A DNA stretch of 64,000 bases from Okeania sp. KiyG1 (GTDB lineage: Bacteria; Cyanobacteriota; Cyanobacteriia; Cyanobacteriales; Microcoleaceae): contig NZ_BLZO01000091.1 in NCBI RefSeq assembly GCF_014132355.1, positions 203,171 to 267,170 on the forward strand. Direction: 5' to 3'. Below, piece after piece: positions 9,454 through 19,255 of this stretch. A program made the position numbers and the translations under genes. Under the pieces are notes generated by a model. It saw nothing but the letters and a program-made list of their open reading frames with translations, was not told the DNA's origin and did no database searches. The number at the start of each line of letters is the position of its first letter. The first letter of the stretch is position 1.

Positions 9454-9854
9454 CTAAGGCCATAAAACCTGGACAAAAAAATCATTCAAAATCTTGTTAC
9501 ATTGAAATGCCAGTTGATTTTGGTCTAATTCATCTTTAGTAAAATAAGCTAAACGCTGACCTTCATTAAGTTTAATTTGCTTTAAATCTAAGTCTATTTG
9601 CTTCCAGAAAACGTAATGTTCTCTATCATAAATATTGTACTTTTGAAAAAGTTAATATCTGTTAATTCAATTTCGATTTCTTCTCTTATTTCTCTGCATA
9701 TACATTCTTCAGGAAGTTCACCATTTTCAATAAATCCTCCTAATAAATTCCAAGTATTAGGAAAAGGAATAGAGTTTTTATCATCCCTAAGTACCAGCAA
9801 AATTTCATTATTGCTATTCAATAAAATAATTACAGAACCTTGAATTTTATTCAT
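9454..9854 (-). pseudogene. NUDIX hydrolase, frameshifted
   Basis: The first 86 codons (start ATG 9854) hold a NUDIX domain. The Nudix box GGFIENGELPEECICREIREEIEIEL fits the GX5EX7REUXEEXGU pattern except for I in place of the final G. The frame then ends early in KSTIFMIENITFSGSK. Shifting frame near 9645-9655, at the A/T runs, continues as KYNIYDREHYVFWKQ and runs to a stop at 9454, giving a normal-length protein of about 130 residues. NUDIX enzymes hydrolyse nucleoside diphosphate derivatives. The substrate cannot be inferred. Either a one-base indel has inactivated the gene or the base call is wrong. Confidence 0.75.
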
Positions 9855-10526
9855 ATTTTTATCCTAATTAAAAAGTTGCAAGATTTTATTGTAGGGGTTT
9901 AGTCTTCAAACCCCATTTTTACTTGGGTTGGGAAACCAATATAGTTTTTTTCACGAATCATTTTATGTTGCTATAGCGATCGCCTCATTCCTTCATTCTA
10001 AATCTAAAATCCTTCTTATATTATTTGCTAACTATCAGAAAAAATTAATCAGCTTTTTACAAATTAAGTATTTTTCACGTTTTTGTGAAAACTAAGTAAA
10101 GATGAAAATTCAGTGATAATACTACTCCTTTTTTAAAATAATTGTTAAATTAAATCTAATAAATCACTTAATAAAGTGAATCTTCAGGGTAAATGTTTGT
10201 ATTTGCTTTGGTGGGTTACAGCGTACATTAAAGCAGGAAAATTACAGTCATAATCCCGCCCAACTAACCCTACTAGAGCGTCAAGCTTAAAGTAGTGGAA
10301 TAGATTTTTGATGTCAAGCTTTGAAAAATTAGCATCCTACCATTTTCCTAAAGTAACATTTAAGGCTTGACACGGCACTACAAGGGCTTAAGTTTTTGTT
10401 TATAAACAGTCTCTAAATGAAAATTTAGGGATTACATTATCGAAGTTCACATCTGTATCAAGCTTTATAAAAACAGGTGAGATAAACCTTCCATTTCCTA
10501 ACTATATGTACAAGGAGTCAATAATT
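9855..10526. other. Gene-free spacer with an inverted-repeat element near its end
   Basis: The spacer is AT-rich. At 10280-10371 the ends GTCAAGCTTAAAG and TTTAAGGCTTGAC form an imperfect inverted pair about 92 bp apart, possibly a MITE. No ORF or RNA gene was recognised. The last 150 bases presumably contain the promoter of the PEP-CTERM gene. Confidence 0.45.
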
Positions 10527-11219
10527 ATGAAAATTGGAACTACATTCAGTAAATTATTAACAGTTACTGGAGGATTAATTGTTGCAGTAGGAGCTAGTGG
10601 AAATGCTCATGCAGCAACACTAGGTGTTGAACTGGTGCAAAATGGCAATGCGGAAACAGGAGATACTACTGGATGGTTAAGCACAGGTATAAATACTGTT
10701 CCCACTTCGGCACCGTTTTTGTTACCTTCTCCAGTAGATATTGGTTTATTTTCTTTTACAGGTGGCACAGGTCCTGCTGATTCTCAAGCGTTGCTACAGT
10801 CAATAGATGTTAGCTCTCTAGCTCTGCAAATTGATGAGGGTGATATTGTCTCTTCGTTTAGCGTTTTATTACAATCTCGTAGAACTGATATTGCAAAAGC
10901 AACCTTATCATTTTTGGATGAAAGTAACAATGTACTTGAATCAGAAATTTTTATTGATAATACTGTTGCGAGTATCTTTGACTGGAATCAATTTGTTGAT
11001 GAAAGAATAGTACCTGTACAAACCCGTTCTATAGAAATTATTCTTGATTCAAGTCGTAGTAATGCAGGCATATCTTCTGATAGTTTTTTTGACGAAGTTT
11101 CTCTAACCCTTAATTCGTCGGACAATCAATCTGTGCCAGAACCTACATCTGTACTAAGTTTAATTGGTTTGGGTGTTCTAGGTTTAGGTTCACGTTTACT
11201 AAAGCGAACATCACGGTAG
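10527..11219 (+). CDS. PEP-CTERM sorted exported protein
   Basis: This 230-residue protein starts at ATG 10527, nine bases after AAGGAG. An in-frame ATG at 10506 has no such site. It has a signal peptide (MKIGTTFSKLLTVTGG to NAHA, about residues 1-29) and a beta-rich body with LVQNGNAETGDTTGW, a galactose-binding-like opening. The C-terminal sorting signal is VPEPTSVLSLIGLGVLGLG followed by an Arg/Lys-rich tail (SRLLKRTSR). PEP-CTERM proteins are processed by an exosortase and are linked to exopolysaccharide and surface biofilm. The body family is not recognised. Confidence 0.85.
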   Translation: MKIGTTFSKLLTVTGGLIVAVGASGNAHAATLGVELVQNGNAETGDTTGWLSTGINTVPTSAPFLLPSPVDIGLFSFTGGTGPADSQALLQSIDVSSLALQIDEGDIVSSFSVLLQSRRTDIAKATLSFLDESNNVLESEIFIDNTVASIFDWNQFVDERIVPVQTRSIEIILDSSRSNAGISSDSFFDEVSLTLNSSDNQSVPEPTSVLSLIGLGVLGLGSRLLKRTSR

Positions 11220-11379
11220 TAAATCTGTGCTGTACCTGTAAGGAAAAGTTTTGGTAATTTCGTTTAGTCAGTTTTTCCACAAGAAAACGTCTGATATACC
11301 AATAGTAAAGGTAGGGGTTTAGTCACCGAACCCCTACAGAAGATTAGCTATGTTGAAATAATGGTCTTGTGTAGAAGCC

Positions 11380-13510
11380 ACTTGGTGTATTTGTCTGAAG
11401 TTTCCCAATTTCCCATCCATCACTCCTGAGTGAAAAAACACCAACATTCTCATTCTATGAAGCTCCTGGAAAAATCGCGCCTCAAAGGATTTTCGGTTCC
11501 ATCCTCACAATTTTTGTGATATTCTAAAGCTTAGATGGAGTTGCTCGCCCCTACACATGACTTTTTATTCAACTAAAATTCCCGACTCAGAAACAACCAG
11601 ATATTCAGGAATTTTTCCCGCAAGCAAGAGTAACGCAGAAATATTTTCATCTTGTGTAGCTTCCGGTAAATGTTTGTTTTGCCTCGTCAAAATTTTCCAT
11701 CCATCACTTCTGAGTGAAAAAACACCAACATTTTCATTTTATGAAGCTCTGAAAAAATCGCGCTTCAAAAGATTTTCGGCTGCATTCTCACAATTTTTGT
11801 GATATTCTAAAGCTTAGATGGAGTTGCTTGCCCCTGCACATGACTTTTTATTCAACTAAAATTCCCGACTCAGAAACAACCAGGTATTCAGAAATTTTTC
11901 CAGCAGGCAACAAGAGTAACACAGAAATATTTTCATCTTCTGGAGCTTCCAATATCTTTGTTTTGCCTCGTCAAAATTTCCCATCCATCACCCCTGAGTG
12001 GAAAACCACCAATATTTTCATTCTCGAAAGCTCCTAAAAAAACGCGTCTCAAAGGATTTTCGGTTGCATCCTCACAATTTTTGTGATATTCTAAAGCTTA
12101 AATGGAGTTGCTTGCCCCTATACATGACTTTTTATTCAACTAAAATTCCCGACTCAGAAACAACCAGGTATTCAGAAATTTTTCCAGCAAGCAACAAGAG
12201 TAACACAGAAATATTTTCATCTTCTGGAGCTTCCAATATCTTTGTTTTGCCTCGTCAAAATTTCCCATCCATCACCCCTGAGTGGAAAACCACCAATATT
12301 TTTATTCTCGAAAGCTCCTAAAAAAAAACGCGCCTCAAAGGATTTTCGGTTGCATCCTCACAATTTTTGTGATATTCTAAAGCTTAGATGGAGTTGCTTT
12401 CCCCTGAACATGACTTTTTATTCAACTAAAATTCCCGACTCAGAAACAACCAGGTATTTAGGAATTTTTCCAACAAGCAGGAGTAACGAAGTCAGAACTC
12501 AGAACTCAGAACTCAGAAGTTATTTTTGTAAAGGGGATTTGAGCAACTCTCCAAAAACCCGATCACCGATCAAGGCGGGGTTGCGCGACCCAATCCTGTT
12601 TGATAATACAGAAGTATTTTCATCTTGTAGAGCTTCAGAGAAATGTTTGTTTTGCCTCGTCAAAATTTCCCATCCATCACTCCTGAGTAGAAAACCACCA
12701 ACATTTTCATTCTCTGAAGCTCATAAAAAAATTGCGCCTCAAAAGATTTTCGGTTGCATCCTCACAATTTTTGTGATATTCTAAAGCTTAAATGAGGTTG
12801 TTCGCCTCTACAAATGACTTTTTATTCAACTAAAATTCCGACTCAGAAACAACCAAGTATTTAGGAATTTTTCCCGCAAGCAAGGAATCGCAGAAATATT
12901 TTCATCTTGTGGAGCTTCAGAGAAATGTTTGTTTTGCCTCGTCAAAATTTCCCATCCATAACTCCTGAGTGTAAAACCACCAATATTTTCATTCTCGAAA
13001 GCTCCTAAAAAAACGCGTCTCAAAGGATTTTCGGTTGCATCCTCACAATTTTTGTGATATTCTAAAGCTTAGATGGGGTTGTTCGCCCCTAAACATGACT
13101 TTTTATTCAACTAAAATTCCCGACTCACAAACAACCAGGTATTCAGGAATTTTTCCAGGAGGCAGGAGTAAGGAAGTCAGAAGTCAGAAGTCAGAAGTCA
13201 TTTTTGTAAAGGGGATTTGAGCAACTCTCCAAAAATATTTCGCTTTAAAAGGCAGGGTTGCGTGACCCAATCCGGTTTGATAATACAGAAGTACTTTCAT
13301 CTTGTGGAGCTTCAGAGAAATGTTTGTTTTGCCTCGTCAAAATTTCCCATCCATAACTCCTGAGTGGAAAACCACCAACATTTTCATTCTCTGAAGCTCC
13401 TGAAAAAATCGCGTCTCAAAGGATTTTCGGCTGCATCCTCACAATTTTTGTGATATTCTAAAGCTTAGATGGGGTTGTTCGCCCCTACGCATGACTTTTT
13501 ATTCAACTAA
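11380..13510. repeat. Tandem array of a roughly 283-bp unit, seven copies plus a partial
   Basis: The anchor ATGACTTTTTATTCAAC occurs at 11557, 11840, 12124, 12410, 12814, 13095 and 13491. Spacings are 283, 284, 286, 404, 281 and 396. The two long units each carry a similar insert of about 115-120 bp (12490-12607 and 13165-13285) beginning with GTCAGAA(C/G)TCAGAA repeats and GTAAAGGGGATTTGAGCAAC. Each unit contains the palindrome CACAATTTTTGTG. The frames through the units are open on the + strand for up to 180 codons, but they shift between units and look like no known protein. I treat the array as non-coding. Confidence 0.9.
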
Positions 13511-13579
13511 AATATGCTAAAAAGTATAAATCTTGGAAGATAAAAAGTTAAATTAGAACCAACTCCAGGCAAATAATTA

Positions 13580-15804
13580 TCAGTAGTTATCTCCAGAAAA
13601 TTTTCTCTCGTAATCAACAATAAGATTATTGATTACCCATCCACATTTATCCGTTAATTCATCCCTATCAATAGTCATATTTTCCAGAAGTAAATAAACC
13701 GAATTTTTACCAGCGAGTGAAAAATTCAAGTCAGAAAAATCTCCAGGAAAATAATTATTGGCAGTTGTCTCAAGCAAATTTCCTTGCTCATCTAAAGAAG
13801 AAAATGCAACAGACAAACCATCACATTCTTGATTCAGAAAATTTAGTTGACCAGTAATTTTTACTGATTCAGATACTTGCCCTAAATAGAGAAAATATTT
13901 AGAGGTTTGTTTAGTAACATCCGAGGGGTCTGTCATTAATTTATAACTATTTTCAGAAGTTTGAATAACTGCCGAATAATTATATGTAATATAAGGAGAT
14001 TGATTTAAACTCATCCAGTCTAACTGTCTACCTGGACGTTGAGGAATTTGTTTTTGTACTGCTGATAAAGTTTGTACAGCAGTTGCTATAGAAGTAGGGC
14101 GAAATCTTTGATAAAAACTGACAGTAATTCCACCATCTAAGATAAATTCTTCTGGCAATTTTTGGAAATCTTGAGCAATGGGAAAATTTTGAGTAAAAGC
14201 ATCATAGACAAATTTAACTAAATCTTGTTGCCCTGGTTTTAAGACTTGTTCATCAGTTAATAATACTTTCTGAAATGGGTGAGCAATAACTATATATTGT
14301 GCTTCTAATAATTCTGGCAATGGGTAAGTATCACGGGTGTCGATGTGTGGTTTACTTATTGCTCTTAAATTCGACCAACTTTCAGGATTAATTATCCGAT
14401 TAGCGTTTCTAATAATATTGGCATTAAATAGATTTGAAGAAGCAGCTACATATACTAATTCTTTATTTTTGGCTAATTTACTTAGATAATCACTCAAACG
14501 TAAAACTTCATCATAGTCGGAACGAATTAACGGAGAAAAATTAGTGGCAAATAATGGTCGTAGAGGATTATTAAATTTGCCAATTGTAGTTAAACCAAGG
14601 ACAAAATTTCCAAGTAACAATATTCCCGTGAGAGTTAAAATGATTAATCTAGTTTTGTCTCGGAAAGTATTAATGGTCGTCCAGATAAATGAAGCTAATC
14701 CTAAAACTATTATTGGCGTGAAATGTAGAGAGTAATGAATATTGCCATAACGGAGTAAAATCAACCATTCACCTAGAGAAAAATTCCGAATAATAAGAGA
14801 AAAATAGTAGTAGATGGAATTAAAGATTTTGTCAGAACACCAACAGAAAATCCTGTGGCAACTAATAGTAAAGTTATTAATCCATAAAAACAGGCATAAC
14901 GCCAGAAGATGTCAGGTATTGATAAACTCCAAGCAGCATAGAGAGTTCGATAATTTTCTGTCAAAGAACTTTGGATAAAACCCCAAGCAAAAATTGATAT
15001 AGTCAGGAAACTACTGAGAGAAATCAGACTAATTTTTATGGCACTTTCTAAAAGTCTTTTCCAGGAATTATTGACAGAATTGAAAGTAGTCAAAAAGTTA
15101 ATTATAGTTTGGCAACTAACAGCAGCAAGAAAAGCTATTGCGCTATAAGCAAAATGTCTCCTTAAAACAATAGATATTCCTAAACATAATCCAATCAAAG
15201 GAATTTGCCACCAAGCAGTCAATCTAATATTTTGTAAGTAAATTAAAGTTGCCAATAAAATAAATAGAGTCGCTCCAATATCAGGATATCCTCTCAAACT
15301 AGGACTCCAGGTCATAGGTATTAGTAGAGCGATCGCTACTGTTGACCAAAATACCCACCGAGAAGGAACTGGAATTAATTTTGTTGCGATAGAACCGAGC
15401 AGCAAACTAAATGGTAATAAATAGACCAGATTAATACTCAGAATATAAACAATTCTTTGATTACCAAACAGATAAAGAAATGGGATTAATGGCAGGACGA
15501 CCAAATAATTTTTCTGTTGAGATAAAGAACCGAAAATATCATCAATAGCTCTTTGAGGTGATGATCGAAATAAATTTGTTAAATTATTTGCTGCGTTCTG
15601 ATATCCCACAAAGTCCCACCAATAAATTGTATGTTCATTGGATATATATATAGATGTTATGACCGTAATTATCAAAACTACAATGAAGAAAATAATGCTA
15701 TTAATCTGAAAGCTAGACTGTGAATTAAGTTTAGTATTTAATGATTTTAAAAAAGAGTTATTTTTCATATTTATCCCGAAATTAGATAGCTGTGTTCTTG
15801 CCAT
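13580..15804 (-). CDS. Multi-pass membrane glycosyltransferase (GT-C/ArnT-like), frameshifted
   Basis: Two abutting minus-strand frames form one gene. The first (start 15804; an alternative ATG at 15768 gives MKNNSFLKSL) has about nine hydrophobic helices. It has an acidic loop after helix 1 (YWWDFVGYQNAANN) and RGYPDIGATLF, features of GT-C glycosyltransferases that use lipid-linked sugars. The frame ends at 14773 as LLLFGIFL. One extra base in the five-T run (A-run 14779-14783 on +) continues it as GIFSLGEWLILLRYGNIHYS into the second frame. That frame carries two more helices and a soluble roughly 330-residue tail ending at 13580. The joined product is about 740 residues. The acceptor is unknown. 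It sits between two tandem arrays, near sugar-nucleotide gene 18032-19126. Surface polysaccharide or glycoprotein assembly is an inference. Confidence 0.65.
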
Positions 15805-15841
15805 ATAATTCTATTTAGCTAATATCAAACTTTTCTTAATT

Positions 15842-15937
15842 TTACCGAATAATTAAGGTTAAAATTCTCTCCTTTAAAAGAGAAACAATGAATTAATTTT
15901 CCTTTTATTCAATCCTATCCGTTTTAGGTAGAGGTAA
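15842..15937. mobile_element. 96-bp MITE with TTACC ends (copy C)
   Basis: TTACCGAATAATTAAGG at the left, TTCAATCCTATCCG and GTAGAGGTAA at the right. Same family as copies at 5960, 9281 and 41764. It lies about 40 bp upstream of the membrane glycosyltransferase start. Confidence 0.65.
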
Positions 15938-15981
15938 TTATCAATTATCAATTATCAATTATCAATTATCAATTATCAATT
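15938..15981. repeat. AATTATC heptamer tandem
   Basis: About six copies of the 7-mer AATTATC in tandem, directly abutting the MITE end at 15937. Confidence 0.85.
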
Positions 15982-16099
15982 ATTGAAGCTCTTATTCTAT
16001 CCTTGAAAATACTATTTATAGTAATTCCCAAGAAGCGTGAGGTACAAAATTCCTTTGTTGTGCGGGGGTAGGGAGTAGAGAATAGGGAATATAAAAGAA

Positions 16100-17850
16100 G
16101 AAAAACAACTGTACCTCCAATTGATTCAAAATTTTCCCACAGAAAAAATTTCTTATTTTTTTTGCCATTTTCCCAAGATAGTCACAATTAATTGATGGAT
16201 AATTTTCCCTGATGAGGGAGAAATTTTTTCCCCTCCTCAGTAGTGGAGTTTTTTGGCAAAATTTCACAGAACTTTCCCACAGAAAAAATCTCTTATCCTC
16301 TGTGTCACTTTCTCAAAATAGTGAGAATTAATTGATTCAGAATTTTCCCTGATGAGGGAGAAATTTTTTCCCCTCCTCAGTAGTGGAGTTTTTTGGCAAA
16401 ATTTCACAGAATTTCCCCACAAAAAATCTCTTATCCTGTGTGTCACTTTCTCAAAATAGTGAGAATTAATTGATGGATAATTTTCCCTAATGAAGGAGAA
16501 ATTTGTCTGTTCTTCAGTAGTAGAGTTTTTTGGCAAAATTTCACAGAACTTTCCCACAGAAAAAATCTCTTATCCTCTGTGTCACTTTCTCAAAATAGTG
16601 AGAATTAATTGATTCAGAATTTTCCCTGATGAGGGAGAAATTTTTTCCCCTCCTCAGTAGTGGAGTTTTTTGGCAAAATTTCACAGAATTTCCCCACAAA
16701 AAATCTCTGACCCTGTGTATCACTTTCTCAAAATAGTGAGAATTAATTGATGGATAATTTTCCCTAATGAAGGATAAATTTGTCTGTTCTTCAGTAGTAG
16801 AGGTTTTTGGCAAAATTCACAGAACTTTCCCACAGAAAAATCTCTTATCCTCTGTGTCACTTTCTCAAAATAGTGAGAATTAATTGATGGATAATTTTCC
16901 CTAATGAAGGATAAATTTGTCTGTTCTTCAGTAGTAGAGGTTTTTGGCAAAAATTCACAGAACTTTCCCACAGAAAAAATCTCTTATCCTCTGTGTCACT
17001 TTCTCAAAATAGTGAGAATTAATTGATGGATAACTTTCCCTAATGAAGGATAAATTTGTCTGTTCTTCAGTAGTAGAGGTTTTTGGCAAAAATTCACAGA
17101 ACTTTCCCACAGAAAAAATCTCTTATCCTCTGTGTCACTTTCTCAAAATAGTGAGAATTAATTGATGGATAACTTTCCCTAATGAAGGATAAATTTGTCT
17201 GTTCTTCAGTAGTAGAGGTTTTTGGCAAAATTCACAGAACTTTCCCACAGAAAAATCTCTTATCCTCTGTGTCACTTTCTCAAAATAGTGAGAATTAATT
17301 GATGGATAACTTTCCCTAATGAAGGATAAATTTGTCTGTTCTTCAGTAGTAGAGGTTTTTGGCAAAATTCACAGAACTTTCCCACAGAAAAATCTCTTAT
17401 CCTCTGTGTCACTTTCTCAAAATAGTGAGAATTAATTGATGGATAACTTTCCCTAATGAAGGATAAATTTGTCTGTTCTTCAGTAGTAGAGGTTTTTGGC
17501 AAAATTTCACAGAATTTCCCCACAGAAAAAATCTCTTATCCTCTGTGTCACTTTCTCAAAATAGTGAGAATTAATTGATGGATAACTTTCCCTAATGAAG
17601 GATAAATTTGTCTGTTCTTCAGTAGTGGAGTTTTTTGGCAAAATTTCACAGAATTTCCCCACAGAAAAAATCTCTTATCCTCTGTGTCACTTTCTCAAAA
17701 TAGTGAGAATTAATTGATGGATAACTTTCCCTAATGAAGGATAAATTTGTCTGTTCTTCAGTAGTGGAGGTTTTTGGCAAAAATTCACAGAACTTTCCCA
17801 CAGAAAAAATCTCTTATCCTATTTATCACTTGACAAAAATAGTCACAATT
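16100..17850. repeat. Tandem array of a roughly 138-bp hairpin-bearing unit, thirteen copies
   Basis: The anchor CCCAC before the A-run occurs at 16136, 16276, 16416, 16553, 16693, 16829, 16967, 17106, 17244, 17381, 17518, 17658 and 17797, a period of 136-140 bp. Each unit carries two potential hairpins: CACAGA pairing with TCTGTG, and TCACT pairing with AGTGA around TTCTCAAAAT. Early copies have an A/G-rich variant of the middle segment (TTTTTTCCCCTCCTCAGTAG) and later ones TTTGTCTGTTCTTCAGTAG, so the array has at least two subtypes. Minus-strand frames through it (76-97 codons) are not conserved from unit to unit and are not called genes. Confidence 0.92.
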
Positions 17851-17865
17851 AATTGACTAATAGTT

Positions 17866-17960
17866 TTTTCTTCTTCCTTCTTCCCTCTTCCTTCTTCCTT
17901 CTTACTTCTTCCCTCTTCCTTCTTCCTTCTTACTTCTTCCCTCTTCCTTCTTCCTTCTTA
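17866..17960. repeat. Pyrimidine-only CTTCTTCC tandem tract
   Basis: About 95 bases of nearly pure C/T on the + strand, made of CTTCTTCCTT and CTTCTTCCCT units with a higher-order period of about 33. It lies 70 bases upstream of the sugar-nucleotide gene. Confidence 0.85.
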
Positions 17961-18031
17961 TGCTAAAGTGAGAAAAAATTCAGCCCTAAGAACAAAAACT
18001 ACAACAAAAATCCGCAATTGGAAATATTGAT

Positions 18032-19126
18032 ATGAAAGCATTAATTCTCTCTGGTGGAAAAGGTACAAGGTTACGTCCTCTTACTTATACAGGAGCAAAG
18101 CAATTAGTACCAGTTGCGAATAAACCTATTTTGTGGTATGGAATTGAGGGTATTATCGCAGCAGGTATTACCGACATTGGCATTGTTATTAGTCCAGAAA
18201 CTGGAAAAGAAGTACAAGAATTAACAGGAAACGGTGAAAAATTCGGGGCTAATATTACCTATATCCTGCAAGAGCAACCTGCTGGTTTAGCTCATGCTGT
18301 AAAAATTGCCCAACCATTTTTGGCAGATTCTCCTTTCATAATGTATTTAGGAGATAATATTATTGAAAGTCAACTAGAACAATTTTTAGATACTTTCAAA
18401 AAAGAACAATTAGATGCTTTAATTCTGCTGCGAAAAGTGCCTAACCCCACAGCGTTTGGTGTTGCAAAAGTAGATGAAAAGGGAAAAGTTTTAGGGTTAG
18501 TAGAAAAACCAAAAGTTCCCCCATCTGATTTGGCACTGGTGGGAATATATTTCTTCTCAAATAAAATACATAATGCCATTGCTAATATTAAACCTTCAGC
18601 TAGAGGAGAATTAGAAATTACTGATGCTATTCAATATTTAATTGACCAACAAACATCCGGTGCAGATAAAGAAATTTCTGTTGAAGCGCGTACCTTAGAA
18701 GGTTGGTGGTTAGATACAGGTAAAAAAGATGATTTACTTAGTGCTAATCAAATTATTTTAGATACTCGTTTAACTAATTCAATAAATGGGGAAATAGATT
18801 CTCAAAGTCAAATTATTGGACGGGTAAAAATTGGTGAAAATACTAAACTAATTAATTGTAGTATTCGTGGTCCGGTGATTATTGGAGAGAATTGTCACCT
18901 AGAAAATTGTTTTATCGGTCCTTATAGTAGTATTGCCGATAATGTGACTTTAATTGATGTTGATCTTGAGCATAGTGTGATATTACAAGGAGCAAAAATT
19001 ATTGAAATTCATCAACGTATTGTTGATAGTTTACTCGGTCGTCGTGCCCAACTAATTAATGCTCCACAACGTCCTAAAGCATTACGGTTTATGATTGGAG
19101 ATGATAGTCAAATAGAACTAACATAA
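18032..19126 (+). CDS. Glucose-1-phosphate thymidylyltransferase, long form
   Basis: This 364-residue enzyme transfers a nucleotide to glucose-1-phosphate to make an activated sugar such as dTDP-glucose. The N-terminal nucleotidyltransferase domain has the signature LSGGKGTRLRPLT (6-18), KQLVPVANKPIL, the metal-binding region MYLGDNI and the EKPK lysine motif. The last roughly 110 residues show hexapeptide-type repeats (IIGRVKIGENTKLINC, VIIGENCHLENC) of a left-handed beta helix. This marks the long StrD/RmlA-like class rather than the roughly 290-residue RmlA. No rmlBCD genes adjoin it. It probably supplies sugars to the glycosyltransferases in this region (inference). Confidence 0.9.
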   Translation: MKALILSGGKGTRLRPLTYTGAKQLVPVANKPILWYGIEGIIAAGITDIGIVISPETGKEVQELTGNGEKFGANITYILQEQPAGLAHAVKIAQPFLADSPFIMYLGDNIIESQLEQFLDTFKKEQLDALILLRKVPNPTAFGVAKVDEKGKVLGLVEKPKVPPSDLALVGIYFFSNKIHNAIANIKPSARGELEITDAIQYLIDQQTSGADKEISVEARTLEGWWLDTGKKDDLLSANQIILDTRLTNSINGEIDSQSQIIGRVKIGENTKLINCSIRGPVIIGENCHLENCFIGPYSSIADNVTLIDVDLEHSVILQGAKIIEIHQRIVDSLLGRRAQLINAPQRPKALRFMIGDDSQIELT

Positions 19127-19156
19127 TCAGACTTTATAGCATAGAGTTAATTTTGG

Positions 19157-19189
19157 CATAAGCTTATGGTATTGAGCCATAAGCTTATG
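19157..19189. terminator. Strong 13-bp inverted repeat after the thymidylyltransferase gene
   Basis: CATAAGCTTATGG (19157-19169), a 7-base loop, then CCATAAGCTTATG (19177-19189): a perfect stem 31 bases past the stop codon. No T-tract follows, so a factor-independent terminator is only one possibility. RNA stabilisation or protein binding are others. Confidence 0.45.
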
Positions 19190-19255
19190 GGAGTCATTGA
19201 GAACTCGGAGAATTAGAAATTATACCGAGAGCTTTCTGCCATGTTCACAACTTGA

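Noticed and set aside
9195-9485. 96-codon minus-strand frame
   Set aside because: It runs through the GGAGTAGGG minisatellite and a MITE. The PYSPTPLLPYS run is repeat translation.
11557-13220. A family of small proteins starting MTFYSTKIPDSETTRY
   Set aside because: They are the same tandem unit read in shifting frames. Unit lengths are mostly not multiples of three and no conservation beyond the DNA repeat is seen.
16016-17523. Six minus-strand frames of 76-97 codons
   Set aside because: Translations of the 138-bp satellite. Frames change between units.
16100-17850. CRISPR array
   Set aside because: Units are 138 bp with conserved sequence throughout, and there are no short repeats separated by unique spacers. 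No cas genes are in the window.
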